Origin: an uncultured Campylobacter sp.
GTDB taxonomy: Bacteria; Campylobacterota; Campylobacteria; Campylobacterales; Campylobacteraceae
Length of the DNA: 28,096 nt
Reading direction: 5' to 3'
NCBI RefSeq assembly: GCF_937997535.1
Contig: NZ_CALKTT010000039.1
Span: forward strand, 1 to 28,096
Every line of letters begins with the position of its first letter. Positions within the stretch are counted from its first letter, which is position 1. This document shows, piece by piece, positions 16,164-23,131 of the stretch. Position numbers and translations under genes: made by a program. Below the pieces are notes generated by a model, which saw only the letters and a program-made list of their open reading frames with translations, made no database searches and had not been told where the DNA came from.

Positions 16164-16223
16164 GTGGCGCGGCAGAATTTCAAGCAGCACGGCGAAATTC
16201 CAAGCAGCGCGATAAAATTCTAA
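16164..16223. repeat. Three degenerate copies of a 20-bp tandem repeat
   Basis: Three units in phase at 16164-16183, 16184-16203 and 16204-16223 share the pattern GCAGCGCGGCRAAATTCYAA. Adjacent units agree at 14 and 15 of 20 positions. Each unit holds an RAATTY word. Function unknown; it may be a simple remnant of slippage. Confidence 0.55.
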
Positions 16224-16295
16224 GCGCCTCGTTTTAAATTTAAAGGCGAGCGGTTGCGCACCAAAACGGAATTTGGCAAAATTTTAGATTTTCGC

Positions 16296-16301
16296 TATAA
16301 T
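16296..16301 (+). promoter_or_regulatory. Predicted -10 element of tRNA-Ser(GGA)
   Basis: TATAAT followed by CGCGAC lies 15 bases before the mature tRNA 5' end, as expected for a stable-RNA promoter. Confidence 0.5.
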
Positions 16302-16316
16302 CGCGACTTTTAATTT

Positions 16317-16404
16317 AGATGGGTGTCCGAGCGGTTGAAGGAGCACGCCTGGAACGCGTGTAAAGTGCAAGCTTTCGAGGGTTCGAATCCCTTCCCATCT
16401 GCCA
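16317..16404 (+). tRNA. tRNA-Ser(GGA)
   Basis: An 88-base class II tRNA. The acceptor AGATGGG pairs with CCCATCT, the discriminator is G and CCA is encoded. The anticodon stem CACGC/GCGTG encloses CTGGAAC, giving anticodon GGA (reads UCC and UCU). The long variable arm (around AAGTGCAAGCTTT) and the GGTTCGAATCC T-loop are intact. Confidence 0.96.
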
Positions 16405-16635
16405 CTACTTTAAAATTTTGTCCTTGCGAAACTCTAAAATTTCGCTTTCCCACTCGGCGTAAATTTTATAAATTTAAAGCCTAAATTTATCGCCGTCGCA
16501 AATTTAACGATCAAAGATAAAATTTCCTCTGCCGAAAATCAAACCCGAAAGCCACCTAAATTCTATCTCTACGCCCGCCGTTTACCGATATTGCGCTAAA
16601 ATTCCTTTTAAAATTTCACTTTAAAGGAGAGAAAA

Positions 16636-17589
16636 ATGAGTGAAGAAAAAAGTTGCGCCTGTGTGCATGTCAAATCCCAAAACGTAACCGACGCGCCCGG
16701 CAACAACACCGTGTTTATGATCTGGCGTTTTAACGTAGACAAAACCGCCTGCAAAAAGGCTTTCGAGGGCCTTTGCGCTCTGGTGATAAATTTAAACAAA
16801 ACCGCCGTTACGAGATTCGGTGCGGCTAGCGAAACAAGCTGCGTGCTCGGCGTGGGCTTTGAGGCGTGGAAAATGCTCGGCTTGCCGAAGCCTTTGCCGA
16901 AGGAGCTAAAAAATTTCGAAGAGATTAGGGGCGATAAACACGCTGCGCCCGCTACTGGAGGCGATATCCATATCCACATCAGAGCGGGGAATCAAGCCAT
17001 TTGCTACGATATGGCAAGCGAGATCAGAGCCGCGCTAAAGAACGTCGCGACGTGTGAGGAGGAGATCTGCGGCTTTAAATACTACGACGGGCGCGCTATC
17101 ATCGGCTTTGTGGACGGCACCGAAAATCCGCAAGGCGCAGATCGCGACTTTTTCGCCAAGGTAGGCGACGAGGATGCGGCGTATAAGGGCGGCAGCTACC
17201 TTTTCGTGCAGAAATATATCCACGATATGAGCGCATGGAACGCCGCGGGCGTCGCCGAGCAGGAGCGCGTCATCGGGCGTAGCAAACAAAACGATATCGA
17301 AATGAGCGAGGAGATAAAACCTAGCAACTCGCACTCCGCCGCAGCCAACGTCGGCGACGATAAAAAGGTCGTGCGCGGCAATATGCCGTTTGTGCAAGGC
17401 GGCGAAACGGGAACCTACTTCATCGCCTACGCAAGCACTTTTAGCACGCTGGAGCTGATGCTTGAGAGTATGTTTATCGGCCGCCCGCGAGGCAACTACG
17501 ACCGCCTACTGGATTTCAGCACCGCAAAGACGGGCGCGCTCTTTTTCGCTCCGACTTTCGATATGCTCGAGGCTTACGATGCGGGCTAA
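16636..17589 (+). CDS. DyP-type heme peroxidase
   Basis: This 317-residue dye-decolorizing peroxidase reduces hydrogen peroxide or organic peroxides with small reductants, using heme b. The distal aspartate is D160 in GFVDGTENP, the proximal heme ligand H233 in PSNSHSAAA, and the distal arginine R247 in VVRGNMPF. The DIHIHIRA segment (110-117) and the final YDRLLDFSTAKTGALFFAP belong to the C-terminal ferredoxin-like half. Length (about 300) and the lack of a Tat signal fit the cytoplasmic YfeX/P-type group; the N-terminal KSCACVHVKSQ has two close cysteines of unclear role. AAAGGAGAG lies seven bases upstream. It sits 231 bases after tRNA-Ser and probably has its own promoter. A role in peroxide defence under microaerobic growth is inferred. 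Confidence 0.93.
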   Translation: MSEEKSCACVHVKSQNVTDAPGNNTVFMIWRFNVDKTACKKAFEGLCALVINLNKTAVTRFGAASETSCVLGVGFEAWKMLGLPKPLPKELKNFEEIRGDKHAAPATGGDIHIHIRAGNQAICYDMASEIRAALKNVATCEEEICGFKYYDGRAIIGFVDGTENPQGADRDFFAKVGDEDAAYKGGSYLFVQKYIHDMSAWNAAGVAEQERVIGRSKQNDIEMSEEIKPSNSHSAAANVGDDKKVVRGNMPFVQGGETGTYFIAYASTFSTLELMLESMFIGRPRGNYDRLLDFSTAKTGALFFAPTFDMLEAYDAG

Positions 17590-17620
17590 ATTTAAATCAC
17601 TTTAAATTTAAAGGCGCGCG

Positions 17621-18235
17621 ATGTTTTGCGATCTAAGCCCGTATCAGAGCAGACGCTGTAAAGAGATCATAGAAAATATAGCCGTAAACAGCGAAAATAT
17701 CAGCGGCTTACTGGAGTTTATAAACGCTAAATTTAAGGTTCGTCCTATCAGCGCGTTTTACGGCGCGAGTAAGGACTCAGCGTGGCTTAAGATCGTGCTT
17801 CGCTTCGATAAAGACGCCGCAAAAATCACCGATAAAAAGTGCATCAAGCGCTATCTCACCCGCACGCCGCTTTTCGAGAAACTAAACGGGCTAAGGAATT
17901 TTTATATCTCGGTCGAGTCCTTCGAGTCGCAGATCCGCACCGATCTGATCCAAGGCGCCGTAGAGGAGCTGCTGCGAAACCGAAGCGAGCTTTTAGCGCC
18001 GCTTAAAATTTGGTATATCGCGGCGGTGTCCAACGTGCCCGTAGTTTTTTATTTCACGAGACAAGACGCGGCACGCCGCGAAGGTGGCGGAAAGATAAAG
18101 CGGCTGATAAGAAATTTTATAGAGAAAGCGCAAGACGCCAAATACCTGAGTCACATGAAATTTAAGCTCTATTTTGACAGCAAGGAGTTCGTGGATCTTG
18201 AGTGCGGCGGAAATTTGTTCTATTATTTTAAATAA
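17621..18235 (+). CDS. Hypothetical protein, 204 residues
   Basis: I do not recognise this protein. It has no signal peptide and no membrane helix, so it is probably cytoplasmic. It is rich in charged residues and has a mixed helix/strand pattern: an N-terminal helix (CKEIIENIAVNSENISGLLEFI, written in part), two strands around SAWLKIVLRF (residues 53-62), a helix region 108-125 (DLIQGAVEELLRNRSELL) and a basic segment GGKIKRLIRNFIEK. The C-terminus ends in FYYFK. The ATG is 31 bases after the peroxidase stop; AAAGG seven bases upstream is a fair ribosome site. Co-transcription with the peroxidase is possible, and the next gene starts 20 bases after its stop. Confidence 0.65.
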   Translation: MFCDLSPYQSRRCKEIIENIAVNSENISGLLEFINAKFKVRPISAFYGASKDSAWLKIVLRFDKDAAKITDKKCIKRYLTRTPLFEKLNGLRNFYISVESFESQIRTDLIQGAVEELLRNRSELLAPLKIWYIAAVSNVPVVFYFTRQDAARREGGGKIKRLIRNFIEKAQDAKYLSHMKFKLYFDSKEFVDLECGGNLFYYFK

Positions 18236-18255
18236 AATTTTGCAAAGGAGCGAAA

Positions 18256-18563
18256 ATGGACGCGAAGCTTTATCTAAACAAGGCGACAATGCAGCTCGAG
18301 GGCTTGAGAAGGGCGGCGTGCAGAGCCTAAAAGCAGCACTAGAGGGCGACGGCGACGAGGTTAGCAAGACGCAAGCTCGCATGATCTTAGGCGAATACTA
18401 CGTGATGAAGGGTGAACCCGCGCAGGCTAGGGAGCATCTAGGGCCCGTAGCGCAAGACGCCGAGCGACTGCGGGATCAATACGACGATCTGCTGGACGAT
18501 GAAATTTGCAGAACCGATATGCTTTTGGATATGATCGAGCGCTTCGGGTTTTTGGCGGAGTAA
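18256..18563 (+). pseudogene. Small TPR-like protein, interrupted by a one-base deletion
   Basis: An ATG at 18256 with an ideal AAAGGAG upstream starts MDAKLYLNKATMQLEGL, but that frame stops after 24 codons. The next frame carries on without a start of its own: EKGGVQSLKAALEGDG, then TQARMILGEYYVMKGEPAQAREHL and DDEICRTDMLLDMIERFGFLAE. Adding one G near 18304-18306 (TTGAGAAG to TTGGAGAAG) joins them into one protein of about 102 residues. The middle resembles one tetratricopeptide-like helix pair (LGEYYVMKGEPAQAREHL). Function is unknown. It follows the 204-residue gene by 20 bases. It could be a true frameshift or a sequencing error; the intact ribosome site and clean ends suggest a recent event. 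Confidence 0.7.
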
Positions 18564-18614
18564 AACGGCTCGCGATATGTGGTGGAAAAGATAAAATTTT
18601 AAGATCGGAGCAAA

Positions 18615-18905
18615 ATGTCGAAATACTCATTTGAAACCATAGAGCAAATGTTGCTAAAATGCGTCCTTAAGGGCGGCGAGCCCGAGCTCGGATTTCGCCT
18701 ATGCGGCGCAGAGTATATGATCATCGCCTATGCGGATCGCTGCTCATTTCAAAGATGCGCGGATGAGGCGGGCGCAAATGCAAGCGGCGAGAGGTATTTC
18801 GCCACGCTGCGGGAACTCTACGCCGCGCCGCAGATAGACGGACGTTCGCTAAAAGAGCTCTGGAGCGAGGCGGATGAGTTTTACTGCTTTGATTTCGAGC
18901 TGTGA
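18615..18905 (+). CDS. Hypothetical protein, 96 residues
   Basis: A small acidic, probably cytoplasmic protein that I do not recognise. It has an N-terminal helix (SFETIEQMLLKCVLKGGEPE), a short hydrophobic strand (EYMIIAYA, residues 33-40), a mid section with cysteines C43 and C48, and an acidic end (WSEADEFYCFDFEL). A GGAGCAAA ribosome site precedes the ATG, and the spacing of 51 bases from the frameshifted gene suggests the same transcript. Codon use resembles that of its neighbours, so I take it as real. Confidence 0.6.
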   Translation: MSKYSFETIEQMLLKCVLKGGEPELGFRLCGAEYMIIAYADRCSFQRCADEAGANASGERYFATLRELYAAPQIDGRSLKELWSEADEFYCFDFEL

Positions 18906-19112
18906 GGCCTCGAAATTTCATGCGGCGATGCGGCAAGCGTACGCGGTACCGATACGCGGCGCTGATAAATTTCAACGAAATAAAATTTTGAAAGGACGCA
19001 AGCAGGCTCTGCTTGGGATGGCCTCGCTAAAGCCTGCGGCGAGAATGGCAAATTTAACGCCACAAAACGCCCGAGCCGCTAGCGATAAATTTTAAAAACG
19101 GGGGTAAATTTA

Positions 19113-19826
19113 ATGAAAAATTTTAACGACGAGCCGCAGCGGTCGCAGTCTAGGCAAGACGCCGAGCGCCAAAACCCACCGCAATTTGACAATAAACCCC
19201 TCATCGTCAAAGACTACAATATCGTGGTATTCTTTATTTATAATCTGATCTTCGCCCCTTTGGCGGTACTGGTGTTTCTATATATAGGGGATATTTTCCC
19301 ATACTATACGCCGTTTGTTTTCGTAGCATTCGCCGTCATATCGTATCTAAACAGCGCCCATACGCGCCTTGTGCATTTGACGAACAGGAGTATCAACTAC
19401 GTAAATAAAGGCAAAATCACAAAATCCATAAAATTTGATGAAATATCGCTCATAAAGCTCACCGCCACGCCGCTATTCGGACATATCGTGCCGGCTAGAA
19501 ATTCCATCGGCATTGTGCTTTCGCTTATCGTGATAGCCGTCGCATTCGCTGGATTTTTACAGAGCCTTAGAGGATTTATAATTTTTATTATGAGCCTGAC
19601 GGCATTGGTTTTGCCGTTTTTCGCCTCTAAGCTGATTTTTTCAAAGATCACGGAGGGGAAATTTAGCTTTCGTGCGATCGATACTTTGATCATCTATGAC
19701 GACAAGGGCGAATTTATCAGTTTTATGATGAGCGGAGCGGATTTTGAAAGGGTTTGCCGCTACATGCTGAAAGAGCGGCAGATCAGCCCGTCAAAATTTC
19801 AAAAGCAGTTTGTGATATTTCAATGA
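19113..19826 (+). CDS. Hypothetical integral membrane protein
   Basis: A 237-residue inner membrane protein of unknown family. A polar, Q/D/R-rich N-terminal tail (residues 1-33) precedes four predicted helices: about 36-58, 62-80, 131-150 and 153-172. Between helices 2 and 3 is a basic, strand-rich loop (NRSINYVNKGKITKSIKFDEISLIKL) that resembles the PH-like fold found in some bacterial membrane proteins (conserved pattern: N-R-x-I ... I-x-x-x-E-I). A similar cytoplasmic domain follows helix 4 (FRAIDTLIIYDDKGEFISFMM). This layout, a helix pair with a PH-like segment, is my inference. The start is supported only by GGGGG eleven bases upstream. It is convergent with the TonB receptor gene. Confidence 0.65.
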   Translation: MKNFNDEPQRSQSRQDAERQNPPQFDNKPLIVKDYNIVVFFIYNLIFAPLAVLVFLYIGDIFPYYTPFVFVAFAVISYLNSAHTRLVHLTNRSINYVNKGKITKSIKFDEISLIKLTATPLFGHIVPARNSIGIVLSLIVIAVAFAGFLQSLRGFIIFIMSLTALVLPFFASKLIFSKITEGKFSFRAIDTLIIYDDKGEFISFMMSGADFERVCRYMLKERQISPSKFQKQFVIFQ

Positions 19827-20074
19827 AAGAGCCTATTAAGCGATATCGGCGTTAAAATTTAAAAAGCCGTTTCGACTCCTTAAATTGGTTCAACTTAAAT
19901 TTGGACGCAAATTTAATAATTTCGCGTGCATTAAAATTTTACAGCGAGCGATGCGGAATTTTAAGGAGCGCGGCGTGAAATTTGAAATTCCGCGAAATGC
20001 CGTAAATTTCAAAAAAATTTCACGAAATTTCGCGGAGCCCTGAAATTTTAAAAGCTCCGCAAATTTAGCTTACG
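19827..20074. other. Convergent 3' region with several inverted repeats
   Basis: No gene. Inverted repeats include GCGGAATTT/AAATTCCGC (19953-19961 and 19985-19993) and GCGGAG/CTCCGC around 20032-20058. On the minus strand an AAATTT-CGTG-AAATTT hairpin with a following T run (about 20030-20011) might end the receptor transcript, but the stem is weak. The region is saturated with AAATTT words. Confidence 0.35.
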
Positions 20075-22801
20075 CTACCACCGAATGCCCGCTTCCAGCC
20101 AAAACTGCCTGCCCGCCTCATAGACTAGATCGAGCGAGATGTCGCTGCTGAGTCTTGCTTTGTTGCGCTTATTTAGGACGTTGTAGATGTCTAAATTCGT
20201 AAAAAATTCCACCTCGCCCGCCATCTTTTTAGCGTATCCGATGCGCGTATCCCAGCTGTAGCTTTTGCCGAGATTTACCTTTTCGTATTTATCGTATCTG
20301 GCAGGATACTTGCCCGCAGGCGTTTTGCCCGTGCGGGCGATCGCCTCTTGCGAGCCTTTAAACGATAGGAAGTTATTCACGCTAATGCCGTAGCTTGGGA
20401 TTTTCGTGATGATGTTTAGGCTTGCAGTCCAAGGTCTGGCGTAGTCCTGCGCCGGAAGCTCCGATAACCTCATCAACCTCCCGTCGTATTCGACGATTTT
20501 TTCATCTTCAAGCGTTTCTCTATCAAGCTTCTCATCGTAAATGGTATTATTGGTCTTCATCCTGATATGCTCAAAGCCCAGCTCAAAGCCGTTTAGCGTA
20601 CCGAAAGCCTCGTAATCATCGATCGTCTTAACGCCGAAAGTTAAAATTTTATTTTCGCTTCTGCCGTCGTTGGTGAAGGTCTGGTAGTTGTTTTGGTAGT
20701 TCGGATCCGGCGCTAGACCTAGATCTCTTCGCGTAGATTTGATGATCTGATCCCTGCCCTTGCGGCTTACGTATTTGCCGAAAAACTCGAAATTCCCAAG
20801 CTTTTGCTTTGCCCCGAATACCAGCTCATCCTCATAAGGCACCCTTAGCTCGTTAAATTTAGTTAGAGATGGGTCTTTTGGCAGTTGCGTCCAGTTTTGA
20901 GTATAAGCATTGCGTGGACGCGTGTAGGTAGTGGCAAGACCCTCTCGACCCTCTCTTAATTTGTAGGTAAAGAGATTGCGCCCGTAGTAGCGGTTTGCAC
21001 CGAAGCTAAGAATAGAATCGCCGTCGCCAAAAATATCGTAGTAGCTGTTAAATCTCGGCGCTACAGTCGTTTGTTTCATATAATCGTCCCTGCTTAATCT
21101 TACGCCCGGTCGCAAGGTAAGATCATTGATTTTTATCTCATCCTCCAGATAAACCGCCAAGCTCTTCATATCCACCTTGGTATTGCCCTTGTAATAGCTT
21201 TTCTGCGTAAAAAACTGACCGCTTCTACCGAGCCTCGCAAAAGAATCGTCTATAGAGCAGAGTTCATCATTCGGATCGCAAGCATTTACGCCCGCAGGTA
21301 GCGGTGCTATTCCGCTGGCGGTCATAAATTCTTTTCTTACATTAAATTTAGCCTCTTGCTTTTTAAACTCAAAGCCCGTGATAAATCTATGCTTGCTGCC
21401 GCCTAGATCAAATTCGTTAAACTCTAGATCTGCGTTGTATGAAAGGCTCTTTTGCGTCTGATCGAGATCCCCAAAGCCGCCCTCTATCGCCGAAGCAGAA
21501 AAAATTTTACTGCCCCAATTTTTTACGTTTGAGTATTGCCAAGCCCTGTAATATTCATTCTCGGCATCACGCGAACTCTCGAGCTTGCTGTAGGATAAAA
21601 TTTGATTAAACCTAGCGAAATCGCCATCGTAGTCGGTTTTAAGCGCTAAATTTAAACCTCCCGATTTCATATCTGCGTATGAATCCTTGATATGGTCGTT
21701 AAACATCTTGTTTCGCTCGGGTGCGTAGGTTACGCTCGGCGTGATAGTTAGGCGGTCGCTTGCATACCAGAGCGCTTTTAGGAAGTAGTTGTCTATATTT
21801 CGCCTCTGAACTCGCTCGGTGATGGTCGTATCGGCGTTGTATCTTCTGTCGTAGGCCTTGAGCGGAATTTTACTTCTAGTGTTGGTGTAGCCGAACATCA
21901 AGCCCAGATCCTCTGTAACGGTGCCCTCTAAATTTAATCTCGTGATCCACTTATCAAATCTCGGCTGATTTAGCGGCGTAGCGGAGTTTTCAAAGTTTTG
22001 CTCATCGCCGTAGATATGGTATCTGGTCCAGCTATCCTCGGTGTGCTGCATCGAAAATTTGCCGTGAAAGCCCGCGCGAGGATCTCGCGTCTTAGCCTCC
22101 ACCACGCCGCCGGTAAATCCGCCGTATTTTGCCGAGACGCCGCTATCGTGCACCTCTACGCTTCGTAAAAAGTCGCTATCGATCGCCATACCTTGCGAGA
22201 CGGAATTCATCGTATCAAACGCCGAAAAGCGCGTAGGATTGCCGCCGGGGTTTCTAGCGGGATCGAGGTCATTATTCATATTCGCGCCGTCGAGCATAAA
22301 GTTATTTTGCCAATACTTCGCGCCGTTGATGCTGATGTTTGCGGGGCTGATCTCGCCTAGCGTCGTGCTTTGGCGGTTCGTGGAGCTGAATTGCACATTT
22401 GGATTGGTGCGCAAAAGCTGCACGAAGTCGCCGTTGCCGCTAGGCATCGACTCGATCATCGTCCTACTTATCTTTTGCGTACCGCCGTAGCTATCGCCGA
22501 CGCTCGTAAGGCTCGAGTCGATATTGCCGACAACTACTATTTCGGGAAATTTATAACTATTTATCGCCGCAGCGGAGCTTCGCGCCTCCGAGCTTTCTTT
22601 GATAGAAGCGCTCCTGGTTGCGTTATTTTCAGACGAATCCTGCGCGATGCCTAGACTGCAAAGGCACGCCGCGACTATTAAGGAGCGCGCAAGCCCCCCC
22701 CCGCAGCGATTTTGAGTGGATTTCTCGCCTTTTACGGAAGCGGAATAATTGCGGCCTGCGCCGCTTTTACATGGCTTACAGGCCCAAAAACCGACAATCA
22801 T
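20075..22801 (-). CDS. TonB-dependent outer membrane receptor, predicted phase variable
   Basis: A 908-residue outer membrane transporter that should take up a ligand using TonB energy. The start at 22801 has a strong AAAGGAG. Residues 1-37 are an unusual polar extension; the signal core ARSLIVAACLCSLGIA follows (38-53), then a linker to 82, a likely TonB box in PEIVVVG (86-92), a plug (SGNGDFVQLLRTNPNVQF, GEISPANISINGAKYWQ, FMLDGANMNND), and a 22-strand barrel ending in EAGIRW, with the terminal aromatic residue of outer membrane proteins. C-D-P-N-D-E-L-C in an extracellular loop may be a disulfide. A G9 tract encodes G34-G36. The metallopeptidase gene lies upstream on the same strand. The ligand is unknown; see findings. 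Confidence 0.92.
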   Translation of the reverse strand: MIVGFWACKPCKSGAGRNYSASVKGEKSTQNRCGGGLARSLIVAACLCSLGIAQDSSENNATRSASIKESSEARSSAAAINSYKFPEIVVVGNIDSSLTSVGDSYGGTQKISRTMIESMPSGNGDFVQLLRTNPNVQFSSTNRQSTTLGEISPANISINGAKYWQNNFMLDGANMNNDLDPARNPGGNPTRFSAFDTMNSVSQGMAIDSDFLRSVEVHDSGVSAKYGGFTGGVVEAKTRDPRAGFHGKFSMQHTEDSWTRYHIYGDEQNFENSATPLNQPRFDKWITRLNLEGTVTEDLGLMFGYTNTRSKIPLKAYDRRYNADTTITERVQRRNIDNYFLKALWYASDRLTITPSVTYAPERNKMFNDHIKDSYADMKSGGLNLALKTDYDGDFARFNQILSYSKLESSRDAENEYYRAWQYSNVKNWGSKIFSASAIEGGFGDLDQTQKSLSYNADLEFNEFDLGGSKHRFITGFEFKKQEAKFNVRKEFMTASGIAPLPAGVNACDPNDELCSIDDSFARLGRSGQFFTQKSYYKGNTKVDMKSLAVYLEDEIKINDLTLRPGVRLSRDDYMKQTTVAPRFNSYYDIFGDGDSILSFGANRYYGRNLFTYKLREGREGLATTYTRPRNAYTQNWTQLPKDPSLTKFNELRVPYEDELVFGAKQKLGNFEFFGKYVSRKGRDQIIKSTRRDLGLAPDPNYQNNYQTFTNDGRSENKILTFGVKTIDDYEAFGTLNGFELGFEHIRMKTNNTIYDEKLDRETLEDEKIVEYDGRLMRLSELPAQDYARPWTASLNIITKIPSYGISVNNFLSFKGSQEAIARTGKTPAGKYPARYDKYEKVNLGKSYSWDTRIGYAKKMAGEVEFFTNLDIYNVLNKRNKARLSSDISLDLVYEAGRQFWLEAGIRW
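22694..22702 (-). repeat. G9 homopolymer in the receptor's 5' coding end (phase-variation tract)
   Basis: Nine C on the plus strand, nine G in the gene, bases 100-108 of the coding sequence. At G9 the frame runs through the signal peptide and the whole receptor. G8 would stop after 40 codons (…GLRAP-stop). G10 would stop after 57 codons. G tracts of 8 or more are the classic contingency loci of campylobacters. Confidence 0.8.
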
Positions 22802-23131
22802 TTTTTCTCCTTTTTTTGAAAATAAAAATTAAGACTGAGGAAATTTAGCCAATAATATTTTAAATTTCAATAAAAGTGATAACAATTATACAACTTATGC
22901 AAACAATAGAAAAAATGTAACAAAATAGCGGTATATCGGCGAGATAAATCTATTCCAAAATAAAATTTATCTAAAATCTATGCGCGATGCAGATAGATTT
23001 AATTGAGCTTTATTCTTGAGTTCGTTTTTAAACTGCATAAATTTACGAAGCCGAAATTTGCCGTGCAAGCGCCGTTAAATTTAAATGCGCGGAATAAATT
23101 TAACGAGCAAAATTTAAACGCGCCGAGCCCG
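22802..23131 (-). other. Intergenic leader region of the TonB-dependent receptor
   Basis: These 330 bases between the two large genes hold no gene. The receptor's promoter, a Fur-like box and AT-rich leader occupy the right-hand 22802-22960. The rest, up to the metallopeptidase stop, is filled with AAATTT words and shows no clear terminator. Confidence 0.5.
22877..22891 (-). promoter_or_regulatory. Fur-box-like sequence overlapping the receptor -10
   Basis: TGATAACAATTATAC, written on the plus strand, matches the 7-1-7 Fur consensus TGATAAT-N-ATTATCA at 11 of 14 half-site positions. On the minus strand it overlaps a TATAAT (22890-22885) with TTGCAT further upstream, 84 bases before the receptor start. 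Binding there would block transcription when iron is plentiful. Campylobacter Fur sites are degenerate and AT-rich, so chance is a real alternative. Confidence 0.4.

Larger units (their letters stand above)
15936..16316 (+). other. Intergenic region between cmeC and tRNA-Ser; hairpins and a small repeat, no gene
   Basis: No gene is visible in these 381 bases. They hold an 11-bp inverted repeat, AAATTTACGGG and CCCGTAAATTT (15941-15951 and 15972-15982), a 6-bp GCGCCG/CGGCGC hairpin, the cmeABC terminator (listed separately), a degenerate 20-bp tandem repeat (listed separately) and the tRNA-Ser promoter. Confidence 0.6.

Noticed and set aside
18874..19095. Plus-strand frame of 73 codons after the 96-residue gene
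   Set aside because: It starts inside the preceding gene without a ribosome site and has irregular composition; most likely chance.
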